NCBI GenBank assembly: GCA_019022495.1
Contig: JAFEKR010000047.1
Span: 248,001 to 312,000, forward strand
From: Epichloe hybrida
Taxonomy: Eukaryota; Ascomycota; Sordariomycetes; Hypocreales; Clavicipitaceae
DNA length: 64,000 nucleotides
Direction of reading: 5' to 3'
How positions within the stretch are numbered: position 1 is the first letter of the stretch; every line of letters begins with the position of its first letter. A program made the translations under genes and the position numbers. A model generated the notes under the pieces. It made no database searches. It saw only the letters and a list, made by a program, of their open reading frames with translations, and was not told the DNA's origin. This document shows, piece after piece, positions 22,895 to 34,696 of the stretch.

Positions 22895-24991
22895 CTACCT
22901 TTTCCGTTTCTTGGCCTTGTCGACTCCAGCCGAGCCAGCCGCTGTAATGGGAGCTGCTGGCAAAAGAGCGGGCTGCGATGGAGCGGTCACTTCCTCTTTC
23001 TTGATCGGCACGCCCATGTGGCGACCATATCGTCCCTTGCGACCGTTGCCTTCATCTTCGCTGATACATTGATCAGCCGAAAGTCCCGCATCCCGACAAC
23101 GTCCACAAGGACGCTGTCGATCGCAGCCCTTCTTGCTCTTGCGACAGCGCTGGCAGCGAGGTTTGGTTGAGAGATCCGGGTGCTCATCCCCGCCCGGCTG
23201 AGAAATGTGACCGACCGACGCGACCGACGGTTTTCTCGAATGGTTTGTGGATGCAGGAGACATTGGGCCAGGTGCGGTGGCGGCAGAAGCGCCGCCAGCG
23301 GCGACAGGAGGTAGTTTCTTGGTCTTGATGCTGTTGGCATGTCGAGGTGGCTTTGGCGCCTTTTGCGTCGACGGCTTAGATGCCGAAACAGCCATGGGTT
23401 TGTGCTTGGAGGAGGCCGACTTTGCCTTTACTGATCCGGCCTTGTGAGCGCCAGAATTCGACGCTAATTTTCCATCTCGATGGTCAGCCTCATCGCTGCT
23501 GACATTGGCCGTCTCAGTGGAAGGAAGGAAGGGCGTCTCGGTAGACGGGTAGATCAACCGAGCCGTGCCAGTAGAGTCCATCTTCTGCCGGCGAGGTGCT
23601 GGCATTTCGTCTTCGCTAGAACTGTCGCCATCGCTAGTGGCTCCAGTAGAGGATGCGGCGTCGGCGCGACCACTGAATGTGTCATCCAGCGTGGATGCAG
23701 AGGTGCGGCCATGTGAAATGTTGGACATCTCTCCCAGTCGCATGAGTTGGATGGCGACATCCTTGTCCTCCTCTGACATGCAACTACCGACGGTGGGGTC
23801 AGGCGTGGGCAGCACACCACCCATGCCAGACCCTACACCGCTGCCATTGCTGGCATAGCCGATGCTGTCGCGGGAGCGATGGCCATGCGCCGGTGTGGCA
23901 TACATGGTAGGCTGAGCATTGTTGTAGCCCTGGGGGGATTGCATCGGTCGAGGGTTGGCAAATGGGTGCTGCCCCGGATGGACAAACGGTAATGATGGGC
24001 GATGATGCTCGATACGACGAGCCGGCGACACAGAAGGATTTGAGGTAGCCGCAGGCATCTGAGGCGGTGCGAACAAGGGCAACTCCTACAAGGGCCAAAG
24101 CTGGTCAGTAAGAAGTCTAGAAGCAGAAATGATGGGAATAAATTTGGCCCGGTCCGGATGATGATGATGATGATGATGGTGATGAATGACTCGGCATGTC
24201 AAGTTTCTTACCGAACTCTCGAACTTGGCTCGCTTGCGACGTCCGCCTTCAACAATATTCTCGACGCTGATGTCGGTCGTGCCCAGCTGCTCCTTGGCCT
24301 TGGCAGAAGCACTGCTGGCAGCGCCATCGCCGCTGCTGTAGCCGTTCAGACTGTCGCTGTAAGCATCGGCATGCGCGTAATTGAGTGACCTCCGGTCTCT
24401 GGCAGATTGAGACCGACCATGCTTCTCACTTGTGCTGACCGAGTCACCCCTTCGAACATGGCCATTGACAGGAGACGGGCTACGTCGCCGTGAGCCCCTA
24501 GAGTTGGGTCTGGCGACATCTTGAGCATGGCCCTGGTGTTGCTGTTGCTGAGGTGGATAACCATCCTGCTCATAGTAGGACTCGGCAGCGTTGCTCACAG
24601 GGGCCCGGTGGAATGTTGACTGCTGGCCAATGGGTCCTGATATTACAGGAGGTTCCTCAATGACACGGACATAGACGACCATGTTGTTCTTGAAGTTTTC
24701 GTACCGAGCAATGAGGGTGTTGCCATGTTCGTCCTCGAAGCTGACACCTTTGGACCCAGTGGGACCAGAGTACAGACCGTAAAAGTTCTTCACGGTGGTG
24801 ACTATTGAGTCTGTGGTATCATGGGGAAATATCTGCACCCGCATGGGCAAGCGCGCGCGATATTGTGGCGATTCGAGAAAGAGAAGCTCGAACGCAACAT
24901 TCTTGGGTGTTGTTGGAAGCCCCGGCGACACACTGCCACCATCGGGAGACTCCTCCCCATGCGAAGTGCTGACGGGCGACATGGAAGTCAT
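22895..24991 (-). CDS. Zn2Cys6 regulator with C-terminal zinc cluster and N-terminal conserved domain
   Basis: Probable nuclear transcription regulator. Two exons, 24991-24212 and 24085-22895, give 656 residues. The N-terminal block (about residues 25-115) is highly ordered: KNVAFELLFLESPQYRARLP, then MRVQIFPHDTTDSIV, VKNFYGLYSG and NTLIARYENFKNNMVVYVRV. This pattern suggests a ubiquitin-like or PB1-like fold, which is my inference. The middle is disordered, rich in Ser, Pro, Gly and Gln. The binuclear zinc cluster is at residues 571-600, CQRCRKSKKGCDRQRPCGRC then a final Cys, spacing C-x2-C-x6-C-x5-C-x2-C-x8-C. The protein ends in a basic KAKKRKR tail. Zinc clusters are usually N-terminal, so the arrangement is atypical. 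I recall similar proteins only as uncharacterised C6 proteins. The 126-nt intron carries an ATG/CAT triplet run. The start is the first ATG of MTSMSPVSTSHGEE; the open frame runs further upstream, so a longer form is possible. Confidence 0.85.
24158..24187. repeat. ATG/CAT trinucleotide run inside an intron
   Basis: Nine or so near-perfect GAT/ATG triplets lie inside the intron of the zinc-cluster gene. If the intron were retained, this would encode a histidine tract. Confidence 0.85.
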
Positions 24992-27607
24992 GACGCCGGA
25001 CAGTGGTTTTTTGTTCGGGCAGTGGATTGTTCTTCTTCTTCGCCGTATCGCAAAAATATTGATATCGGCCGGAACAAGCGTCCAGCCAAGGCTGGAGTGG
25101 ATTGGGGAAAGACCGGCTCCTCGTGCGGGTTTTTGTCTGTGAGCGACGAGAGAAGTTGTGGGTGGGTGGGTGGGTGGTGGATGGATGGATTGACGCAGCC
25201 AGGCGCCAAAGTGCCAGAGAGAGCAGAGAGAGCAGAGTCGCTCGATGGCTCTCAAGAGACTCTGTATTTTCCGTAGACTTCTGTATGGTATGAATGTGTG
25301 ATTGTACGATCGATAACCACTCGTTGATGTCTCTCTGAGCACAGCCAGGGAAAACACCGCCGTCAAGGCTGCGGGCGGTAAGCGCCAACTCGATGTTGGG
25401 ATCCAGGCTTTGCGCGGCGACAGCAATACTTGGCTAGGAGGGAGATGGCACCTACCAAGACCGTATCTATAGAAGGTTCAGAGTGATTAGCATATATCGT
25501 GGCACGAATGGCTTGAATGATGTCGAAATGGTCCTCGTCAGAGCTGTTCTGTGTCCTTGATGGCTTGCTACCGATGGTCGGGGCAATGCGAGCCTGGCAC
25601 GGCACAAGTACAGCGCCGCAGTGACGAGACGGCTTGGAATGGCTCAAATTGAGACTCCATAGTGATCGCGCATGACGGCAGAGACGATGGGACTTACCAG
25701 AGATGTCAAAGTGGCTTGGATGGTTGTTGATGGTGACCAAGATGGAAAGAATGTGTGTGTTGGGGGAAAAGAGGAGCTGGCTGGCGAAGTCGAACGATTT
25801 TGTTCGCTGGCTGGCTGCCCGGGCGCATCAGAGTGAGAGAGGTGAGAGGGACATCTGGGCCAGGCAGCGTGCAGTGGAAAGAAGCCGCTGGCCGGCGCTG
25901 GTCAGGCCTCTACCCCCACTGTAGGTCGCCTTCTGGTGCTGGAAGCCAGGCCTGGCTCAATCGTTTAGTGCTCCCCGTGCCTTGTCGAGTGGACGGCTCA
26001 GGCGCGTTGTGGGTGTCATTGCCCAGTGAAGATGGCCAATGGGTCGTATGCGAGGGCCTGAAAAGGCCTGAAACATGGCCAGTATACCCAGTAGGCCGCT
26101 GATGGGCCCCCCAATGGCTCTCTCGCTCGGACTGGACTTGGAGTGAGTTGAGCCTGTGGTCGACCATGTTTCCTCTTCTTTTTCGACTGCTTGGTTGGGT
26201 CTGTCTAGGTATCTCTATCTACGTCCGTACTACGGATCATGTGTCTCTGTCTCTTGGTTTTGCTCTGGGACGGCTATGCTTCAAGTCCAACTGCGGCCAG
26301 GCCAGCCCGCTACTCTACTGACATGCTTCCGTCCGTCACTATTAAACTAAACATGGCCAGGTGGAAATGCCTGTGCGCAAGAGGACAGGCGTCGGGTTCA
26401 TGGAGGAAGGAAGGCAAGAGGAAGAAGATGGTGGGATTGCCAGCGTCAATGCCGATCTCCGTGCTATTCGTCGGAGTGGATGGTGAATCCATGAGGCGCC
26501 CGTGAAGAACCCCTCGAGAGGACCAAAGCATGCCTTTATGTACTCCGTACATCCGTATAATCCGTAGTAGCACTCGACATGGCAGAAACGGTGGTGTGGC
26601 GTCACTGCGCAGCCGCAAGTGGTCGGTAGAGGTTAGTCAACGGGCAGCTTCGTTCCGCACCCTTCCCCCCAAGGCCTGCCGCTGGGGACCACGGGGGCTT
26701 TTCATTCGCTCGGCCACGCTGGACCAGCTCCGTCTGCTGGCTGGGCTGGATTAAAAGGGCAGCGACTGGCTGGTGACCAAGGTCTTGTACAGTGGGGTAT
26801 GTATCTGCGGCCCCAACACCAGCCAGTTGAGGTGTGACAAGTCCATCACGGTTTGCGTGCCAGGAAAACGACTGCTGAGGCTATTGAGGTTAAATGCGGA
26901 TTTTGATGCGTATACTCCGTGCGGATTATTCCTCTCTGGGCCAATCTGGGCCATTCCGTGGGCACACAACTTCCTCGCTCGCTTCTTCCACCCAAACCCT
27001 TGATACCTTTCACCTTGCCCGAGGGCACAACTGTACATCTTAATGTGGGGCTCTCATTTTGTGTGCAACGAACCCAGATCAGATGGAATGGCCGACTCCC
27101 ACCCTGTCTGTGAGTGTCACCGACACGACACGACACGGCACGACCGACAGCGACTACGACTCTCAAGAAAAGAAATTTGAGATGATAGGCAAGATCCATG
27201 CAGACATTGACTTTGCCAACTTGCAATGGCTTCATTGTCCAGAAACCTCGAAGCACTTGAGACCAGGGAGAACTCGCAACGGCCGACTTATGTATGGCAC
27301 GTTGACTACGGATTATTTCTTGATACTCCGTTTGCCAGCTTGAAAAGTGGCTCCCCTCCACCCATCCAGCATCTTCGGTCTGGTGACCATTGCCCAGCCA
27401 TGCTAGACCGGACATGATTGTATTCATCACGGATCGCAAGCCCATAACACGGAGTAATAGAAAGATCAATGGGCGGCTCGTGTGTGGGTTCGCCAACAAA
27501 TGCACACATCCCCAACAAGCGGCAGCAACAAGGGCAAGGCACTCAGCGCTGTAGTCCGTAGGAACAGTGCTACAGTTTTGTACAAGTGCGACATGGACGG
27601 CTTTGTT

Positions 27608-27655
27608 GACGATGACAGAACGTGACGTTGACAGAACGTGACGATGACAGAACGT
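27608..27655. repeat. Three tandem copies of a 16-bp unit
   Basis: GACGATGACAGAACGT occurs three times head to tail, the middle copy with one substitution (A to T). It is non-coding. Confidence 0.92.
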
Positions 27656-29244
27656 GCCGACGGGTGAGCTCTGCGCTGGCTGGCTCTAATACCCCCTCCC
27701 GTCCTCTCCCATTTCATGGTCTCATGGTCACAGACTCCCATCCCAGCATTGTCCGCCTGCAAGCCTACATTTATCTGTTCGCAAGTGGCCGCAAGCCCGC
27801 ATTCCGAACTCACCGCAACAGACCGCGAACATGTCCTCGACACCTTTTGCTCTAATGGCGCCGGTTGTTGCCAACAAACGGTGACCATCCTTCGCCTTGC
27901 CACGACCCGCCCGCTGGCATTGCCTGCAGGGATCTGAGCGACAAGCGGAGTCCGGGTGCCTGGATTTCTCTGGAGGTGTGGTGGACCGTGGGGGTGAATG
28001 ATGATGGGATGGGGGTGAATGAATGCCTCCTGGCTTCATTCAAGGTTCGAGCAGGCCGGCCCTTGCTTGATCTCTCGTCTCATTCTCTTCCACAGAGTGA
28101 TGAGTGGTTTGTTGGCGAAGTCAAGGCTTGGATATGGAGACGGAAAACCAATAAACTTGGGCCACCCGACTCTGTCCACACCAAGACTTCTCGTCTACCT
28201 GTTGTTGCATGTTGTACGTCTGCCGAAAAGAAAAAAAAAAGAAAAAAAGGTGTGATGGGCAGTCTACTCCGCAACTTGGCACAACGGCACACGACTTGAT
28301 CATGGCATGCCTTGTACGGATTTTAACGGAGCACGCATGTACGGACTGCGGTAAGGACTACCTGAGCTGAGAGCGAGAAACACTCTCCCCCGATTGCTGA
28401 TTCATGTTCGCAGGGGAACACAAGGGAGTAGCACGTTTCATGCCATTGATTGCGCTATCTACGGATCCGTAGGCGCATGGCAAGCTATCAAGGTAGACGC
28501 TACCAACCTGAGCGACAGCGTTCAGCAAACAACGCATCGGTCAGGATAATAATAAAAATGCTACTTTCTATTCACTGCGCTTCTTGCGACCTGGTGCGAA
28601 GTCCATCATCAGAGGCGCCACGCCACGCCACGGCCGGAGGGATAAAAGACGGAGCCATTGATATCGACCGCCACGGTGTGCGTGCATGATCAAGATAACG
28701 GCAGAGTTGCCAACATAACATGGCCTTGTCTACCTACCAGAGCTCAGGATGCAAGCGTGCCATCATGAATTATCATTGCGGTGACTTGTGCTCGGCCTCC
28801 TTGGGACATTACGTTTGGCGGGAAAAACTAGATCGTGATTGACTTTGGACAAAGTCATGGAGCTGCAGACCGAAACGCCATTAGATCCCCTGGTGGTCCT
28901 GGCGCATGCGCGCTCATGCACGCATAATAGTGAAAAAAAGTGACGGCAAACTGGATGACGGCGATTCATGAAGGACCCAAGGTTGTTTGAGAGTTGCGTT
29001 GGATAGCAGCATCCCACCCATCCCGATGTTGTTGTCGAAGCAGCCTACAGGGTAATGCCGAGTTGCGCGCCTCGGTCAGGATTCATTCCATTGGCAAAAA
29101 CTATTACGGGTGGGTTTCTCCTCCCAGATTGTTTGTTATTTTTGTCAGGCCTCTTTGATGAAAAAAGAGTTTGTTGTGGCGGCCACGAGAGATGTCAAGA
29201 AGATGGATGCACCGACGCCCAGCGCCTCCCGCTGGCAGCTTATT

Positions 29245-29282
29245 AGGTACCATCAGGTACCATCCATCAGGTACCATCCATC
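29245..29282. repeat. Tandem AGGTACCATC(CATC) repeat
   Basis: Three AGGTACCATC units, the last two with an extra CATC, lie in tandem in non-coding sequence. Confidence 0.85.
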
Positions 29283-29717
29283 ATTCATCGTGATGACCTT
29301 GATTAACTCGGGTTGGAAAGGATGCGGCCCGCGCCTGGCGTGACTGTGATGAATCCTCGGGCACATAATAATACATGAATGGCTTGTGTTCCCCTCCCCT
29401 CCTCCCGCGGCTTTCCGGTGCCAGAGCGGCGTTGCATTCCCACAAGTCGCTTTCTCATCAATGCGTGCTGGGTAATAATGACAGTAATCTAGCAATCGCA
29501 AAACTATAATGCAGTTGTAGAAGTCCTATCCAATCCATTCAGGAATTCTGGCTCGAGAAGGGCAGCACAGACATTATTTGCGACCGTTGAGTCGATCGAG
29601 GTGGAGGAGTGCTTTGCTGGTCTGGTTGGGACGACGGCCCAACAAACGAGGCGCATGGACGAAACGCCAGAACAATTTTCGGTCACGCATCAACACGATT
29701 AGATTGGGACATGACAT

Positions 29718-29747
29718 CTTTCACATCGTTCACATCGTTCACATCAC
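29718..29747. repeat. Tandem 9-bp repeat TTCACATCG
   Basis: Three successive copies of a nonamer based on TTCACATCG, the last diverging at its end, lie in non-coding sequence. Confidence 0.8.
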
Positions 29748-31720
29748 CTGTCTAGCCGAGACTAGTAGTAGGCAGACAAGGCCGCAAACATAAACAGGGT
29801 GCGACAGCAGTTCACCAGCGCTACATACGAATCCGACATGACGAATTCGCTTGCACGTTGTGGACGAGTCGGCGCCAGGTGGCTGAGGATAGCTCGGGTG
29901 TGCGCACACCGTTATTCATTATTATTAGCGTCTGCGTGGCACTCAGCAAAACTGGACTTGGCATGCGAAGACGGCGGCAGCAGAGTAGCACATTGGGCAG
30001 TTTGCCTGCGTTCATTTCATTGTCAAAAAGTTTCGACTTCTCTGTCGTCGCCGCCATCACTTGCGCAATTGAACCACATGCATGTGTCGCCTCGCGCGTG
30101 AGAGATGCGCAATGACGCTCGTCAAGGGACGACTTCTCACTCATCAGCAAGTCACTTGGTGGATTCGACAACGAGGATGAAACGCTGGCTTGAGCTTGCG
30201 CCGCTAAAAAGTTGGAATGCGACCATCGGCGCGTAATACGGCATCGCGCGCGAATAAAACCTCAGATGCACCCGGCACAAGGCCGACTTGTTTCTCAGCG
30301 CCGCAAAATGGTAATAGTGCCCGCGTTTGTACACTCCATAGGCGCGGTGGTGAGTACAAATGTACGGCCATTGAGGTCATTGAGCAATGAGCCGGGATCA
30401 CGTGTGTCCGCGCAAAGTTGGTGACTTTTGCGAAATTGAGTTGACGCGGTACATGATGAAAAACTCTATGGGCTTGTTTTCACCACATGCACTGAATTCC
30501 GAGTGAAAAAAGTGCTACAATACTCGCTACTTGTTCAAATGCATGGAAACGCAAGTCGGACATTTTCTTCGCATGCCTGCATCTTGATTGCTAGGAGTGC
30601 TGATGAATTTCACTTTTCTCTCACTTATGATTACCAGTTGGTGAGACGCGACGGACAACGTAAAGTGTCCTAGTTTGGACTAGCGCCTGAGCAGTGCGGA
30701 CCGGCTGGGGCAGAATCCCGGAAAGTGAACCCATCCACTCCATCCATCGTCATCGTCCGGACGACGGATGGATGGGACCCGCTTCGAATTCGATGACTCG
30801 ATCTGGTCAAGGCACGGCACAGGCGTGCCTTGGCCCGTGCACTGCATGCCACTTTGTCTTCAAATCGACGCGGCTGCGCGGCCTGTGACTGGCTGGCGGC
30901 AGCAGATGAAGCCCCCCTTTGCATAACAATCCAGTCGCAGGCTGATGATGCGAACTAAGTCTGTCTCTGTCCGGACCAGCCCAGCCCAGGACCGGGGTAA
31001 ATAAACAAATAAACACTCAGCCAAAAGGTGCAAAGCCGGCCCCATGCCATTCGATGGCTCGCTTGCTAATAGCTTGAGCTTGCAATTGGCATGATCATGT
31101 TGGCTGTGTAACGTGCTATAGCCTATAAGCCATGCATGCGCATTTTAACATTTTTTGACAGCAATATCGATCACGGCCCGTCTGGTACCCGTAGCGACGG
31201 ATAAGTCCAACCATGCGTTTTGCTCGATTTCTTGCATCATCCGTAGTTCACCAACAACTTCTTTGTCCTGTCGGAGTTGTTTATTTTATTGCTTTCCACA
31301 ACGCACCACTGCTGCTGAATTACGACTAGATTTTCTGCCTGGTCCCCATCCCCCCCCATCCCCCATCGCATCACCAATTTCCCCTTCTTCCATCCTTTTT
31401 CGGTTAGGAGATTTGCGGACACCCAAAATACGCAGAACTACCAGGATTCGGTTTGGGTTATTGAGGATCGATTCAGCCGCCAACCTGTCCTTGGCCTAGT
31501 TTTTCTTCTCTCTCTCTTTCCGTCTTTCCCTTCTAGCGCATGACGCTTTCGCACGACGGCCGACACGACGCTGGCATCTACGCGGTGGCCTCGACTTTGT
31601 CCTTTGCCTTTATTTCCCAGTCCTGGACAAGTCTCTTTGCCGACCTGCTAAAAGTGAGCTGCACCGTGAGTGCTACTGGCTGAACAGCTGGGTGCGTAGT
31701 CGTATTGCTGTCTGCTCTGC

Positions 31721-31750
31721 TCTGGCCTGCTCTGGCCTGCTCTGGCCTGC
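31721..31750. repeat. Three perfect tandem copies of TCTGGCCTGC
   Basis: Three identical decamers are preceded by a related TCTGCTCTGC. The array lies about 600 bases upstream of the cyclin start codon. Confidence 0.92.
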
Positions 31751-32175
31751 TCGGTAAGGTGAGCCCCGGAACACCAAAAATCACTGCCCTCCTCGAGTCC
31801 GTGTCGAGTGAGCACTTGCCAACTCGTTCGCGGCTGCTCTTGTCTGGCTTGTTCACATCTTTCCTTGTTTCTTTGTGTGTGCTGACTCGAGAACAAGAGG
31901 CTCTCGGTTGCTGATCACCTTTCAATTCTCTGGAGACATAGCCTTTTCCGCAATCTACTCTGGCTCAGACACGTCTCAGAGTCCGCATTTCTTAACCTAC
32001 GACTTTGCCTCAACGGGGGAATCAACACACACATACAGATAAAGAAAGGCACGTCTTGATAAAAAAAAGAAAAGAACAAAGAAACAACAAAACACGACAA
32101 GCACCCACTGCATCCTTGCATCGGCCGACGGGCTTTTCTTTTCTTCTTGTTTTCGCTCTCCTCCCCCTTATTTAC

Positions 32176-32217
32176 ATGACGTCGTCGACGCGATCAATTG
32201 CGCATTGTCGAAGTTGA
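32176..32217 (+). other. Possible upstream ORF in the cyclin leader
   Basis: An ATG at 32176 opens a 13-codon frame ending in TGA at 32217, about 140 bases before the cyclin start codon. Whether it is in the transcript is unknown. If so, it could limit translation of the cyclin. Confidence 0.3.
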
Positions 32218-32354
32218 GGGTCCGCGAGGTTGCCTCTCCCTCACGAGGTTTGTCTGCCAGAGCCGCGCCTCCCTCTCGAGTAGGATTCTCGCATTATCTT
32301 TAGAATTTTTGTTCTCATCTATTCTTCTGTTGTCACATGCTCAGAAGGGACAAA

Positions 32355-34696
32355 ATGGACGCCAGGGTACGTGCATTTTTGTTTTCTTTCTTCAGCCTCA
32401 CCTCCCCGGCTCTTTCCTTTTCCCTCTTCCCCTGCGGAAGCTGGAGCTAGCTATTCGCGACCTTGCATGGACGTCGCTGACGATTGTTTGTTCTACACAT
32501 CTCTAGCCCTTCCGACCTCGCGGTTCTGAAAACAACCTTCAGTCTCTCCACCAAAAACACAAGTCGACAGGCAACTTGGCCATGGCTGCCGCCGCTACCG
32601 CCACGGTTGGCTTTCGTGGTCCGGCGAAGCGTGCTGCGTTTGGCGATGTGACCAATATGCCCAAAAACACGGTCGGCGGACTCCACGACGGAAAATTGGC
32701 AAAGATGCAGACGATCATCGGAATTCCCAATACGACCTTGATCAACAAGGAGAACGCTCCATACAAACACGGCGGCAAGGACTCCCTTGTCCGCCCTGCA
32801 CAACGGCCGAGCACTGCGTCGTCCAGCAGACCAAGCTGGATGGTATTCCCTGATGCAGGAAAGAAGTCAGCGGGAGGCACTGGCCAAGACGCGAGAGCAG
32901 CCATGTCTGCCGCTGGGGTTCAATCTGGATACCCAAGCGTCGTTGCACGACCCCGAACGACGCATGCATCTTCTGACAGAGAAGCTGTTGTGCCTTCGTC
33001 TACAGCCACGTTTGACGCACCGCCGATGCAACCTCGTCATCACAGGAGCCAGCCACATTTGAAACAATCACGGCAACCGATGCTTCGCCGAACGCAAAGT
33101 AAACAGTTTGAACACCTTGACAAGTCACTCGACAAGTCTACCCGAGAGCCAGCTGCGGCAAACTCCGATTTTATCGGAATTCCTGCCAGCATCGTGGAAG
33201 AGCAACTTTACGCTCATCTCCCTTACTGTGCTGATGACGACCACGAGCTGCTTCACGCGGTGAATCACGTAGACGCGTACCCTGAGCTTTCCTCAAAGCT
33301 GGAACTCATCTCTGAAGAGGCTCACCAAACTCACAACCCTGCCAAGGCAAGTCACACGCAAACACTGTCAGAGCCAGAGGAGTACTGGGACGAGGAAGAG
33401 GAAGAGGACGAGGACTATGACGATCAAGATCAAGCATACACTACCGCTCACTCTTTCCGGTCGCAAAACATGACCACTGGCGGCGTGACCACCATTCTTG
33501 CGCCATCGATCACTTCCAAGACACAGCGCGAGCTAGAAGAAGCGAAGCTTGAAGTTCAACAAACTCGAACTTTGGATGATATTGAAGAGGAAATGTGGGA
33601 CGTCAGCATGGTGGCCGAGTATGGAGAGGAAATTTTTGAATACATGCGGGAGCTGGAAGTATGTTGTTAACCGCCCACTCCTTCCTGGTGGTCCCTTGTC
33701 TTTATGGGGGCCGTGTTTCTTTCCACTGCTCCAGATGGAGCATACTTTCGTGACGGCCTTGAGTACTTTACTAACATGGCGTGTGTCTACTCTAGATTAA
33801 AATGCAGCCGAATCCTCACTACATGGAAATGCAGACTGAAATCCAGTGGACAATGCGGTCAGTTCTTATGGATTGGCTTGTACAAGTTCACAACCGATTC
33901 AGCTTGCTGCCCGAGACCTTGTTTCTCACTGTCAACTACATTGATCGATTTCTGTCATGCAAGATTGTGTCGATTGGTAAACTGCAGCTGGTTGGCGCCA
34001 CGGCCATTCTGGTCGCATCAAAATATGAAGAGATCAACTGTCCCTCTCTCGAGGAAATCGTTTACATGGTAGACGGTGGTTACACACCAGAAGAGATTCT
34101 CAAGGCCGAGCGCTTCATGCTGAGCATGCTCAGCTTCGAGCTTGGTTGGCCAGGCCCAATGAGCTTTCTCCGTCGGGTGAGCAAAGCCGACGACTACGAC
34201 CTCGACACACGCACGCTTGCCAAGTACTTTCTTGAGTTGACAATCATGGATGAGCGCTTTGTCGCGTCGCCTCCCAGTTTTCTGGCTGCCGGAGCCCACT
34301 GCTTGTCGAGATTGATTTTGAACAAGGGCGATTGGGTAAGTCTCTCTTGGTCTCCCTTGCTAACAAGAAGCCTGTTGTATTTTTATTTTTATTTTAATTT
34401 TAATCCGGGCCGTATTTTTACTGACCGCCTCTTTGCAGACCAAGGCACACGTCCACTACTCTGGATACACTTGGGCCCAGCTACGGCCTCTAGTGACCAC
34501 GATGATTGAGTGTTGCGAGCGCGCACGTCAGCATCATTGTGCCGTGTTCGAAAAGTATCAGGAGAAGAGATTCAAGGAGGCTTCGGCTGTTGTCCAGCAC
34601 GCCTTGGACGCCGGGTTCACCCTGCCTCATCATGCTGTTCCTGTTCGACCTGTCCTTGGATCGTTGGGCGGACTGCCGGATTGCTCGGCGGAATGA
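32355..34696 (+). CDS. G2/mitotic B-type cyclin
   Basis: Regulatory subunit of the mitotic cyclin-dependent kinase. Four exons: 32355-32366, 32507-33658, 33796-34335 and 34439-34696, giving 653 residues. The first exon encodes only MDAR. The N-terminal half carries degradation signals: a destruction box RAAFGDVTN (residues 46-54, Phe in place of the usual Leu) and a KEN box (85-87). A long disordered region follows, with an acidic stretch (YWDEEEEEDEDYDDQD) before the cyclin core. The cyclin boxes start in exon 3: MRSVLMDWLVQVHNRFSLLP, YIDRFLSCKIVSIGKLQLVG and ASKYEEINCPSLEEIVYM are the cyclin-box core that contacts the kinase. The second box continues into exon 4 (YSGYTWAQLRPLV). It is longer than the common 450-500 residues, mainly because of the N-terminal half. 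I could not decide between the NimE/Cdc13 and the Clb3/Clb4 type. Confidence 0.95.

Larger units (their letters stand above)
24992..32354. other. Gene-poor divergent intergenic region, 7.3 kb
   Basis: This is the largest gene-free interval bounded by recognised genes: the zinc-cluster gene reads leftwards and the mitotic cyclin rightwards from its ends. None of the many open frames (all under about 220 codons) resembles a protein or joins across splice sites into one. It contains several small tandem repeats (27608-27655, 29245-29282, 29718-29747, 31721-31750), TACTCCGTA-like motifs (26541-26550, 26909, 27329, 27449) and pyrimidine-rich tracts near 31500-32150 just upstream of the cyclin. Unusually long promoters or leaders for both genes, or unannotated non-coding RNA, are possible readings. 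Confidence 0.6.
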
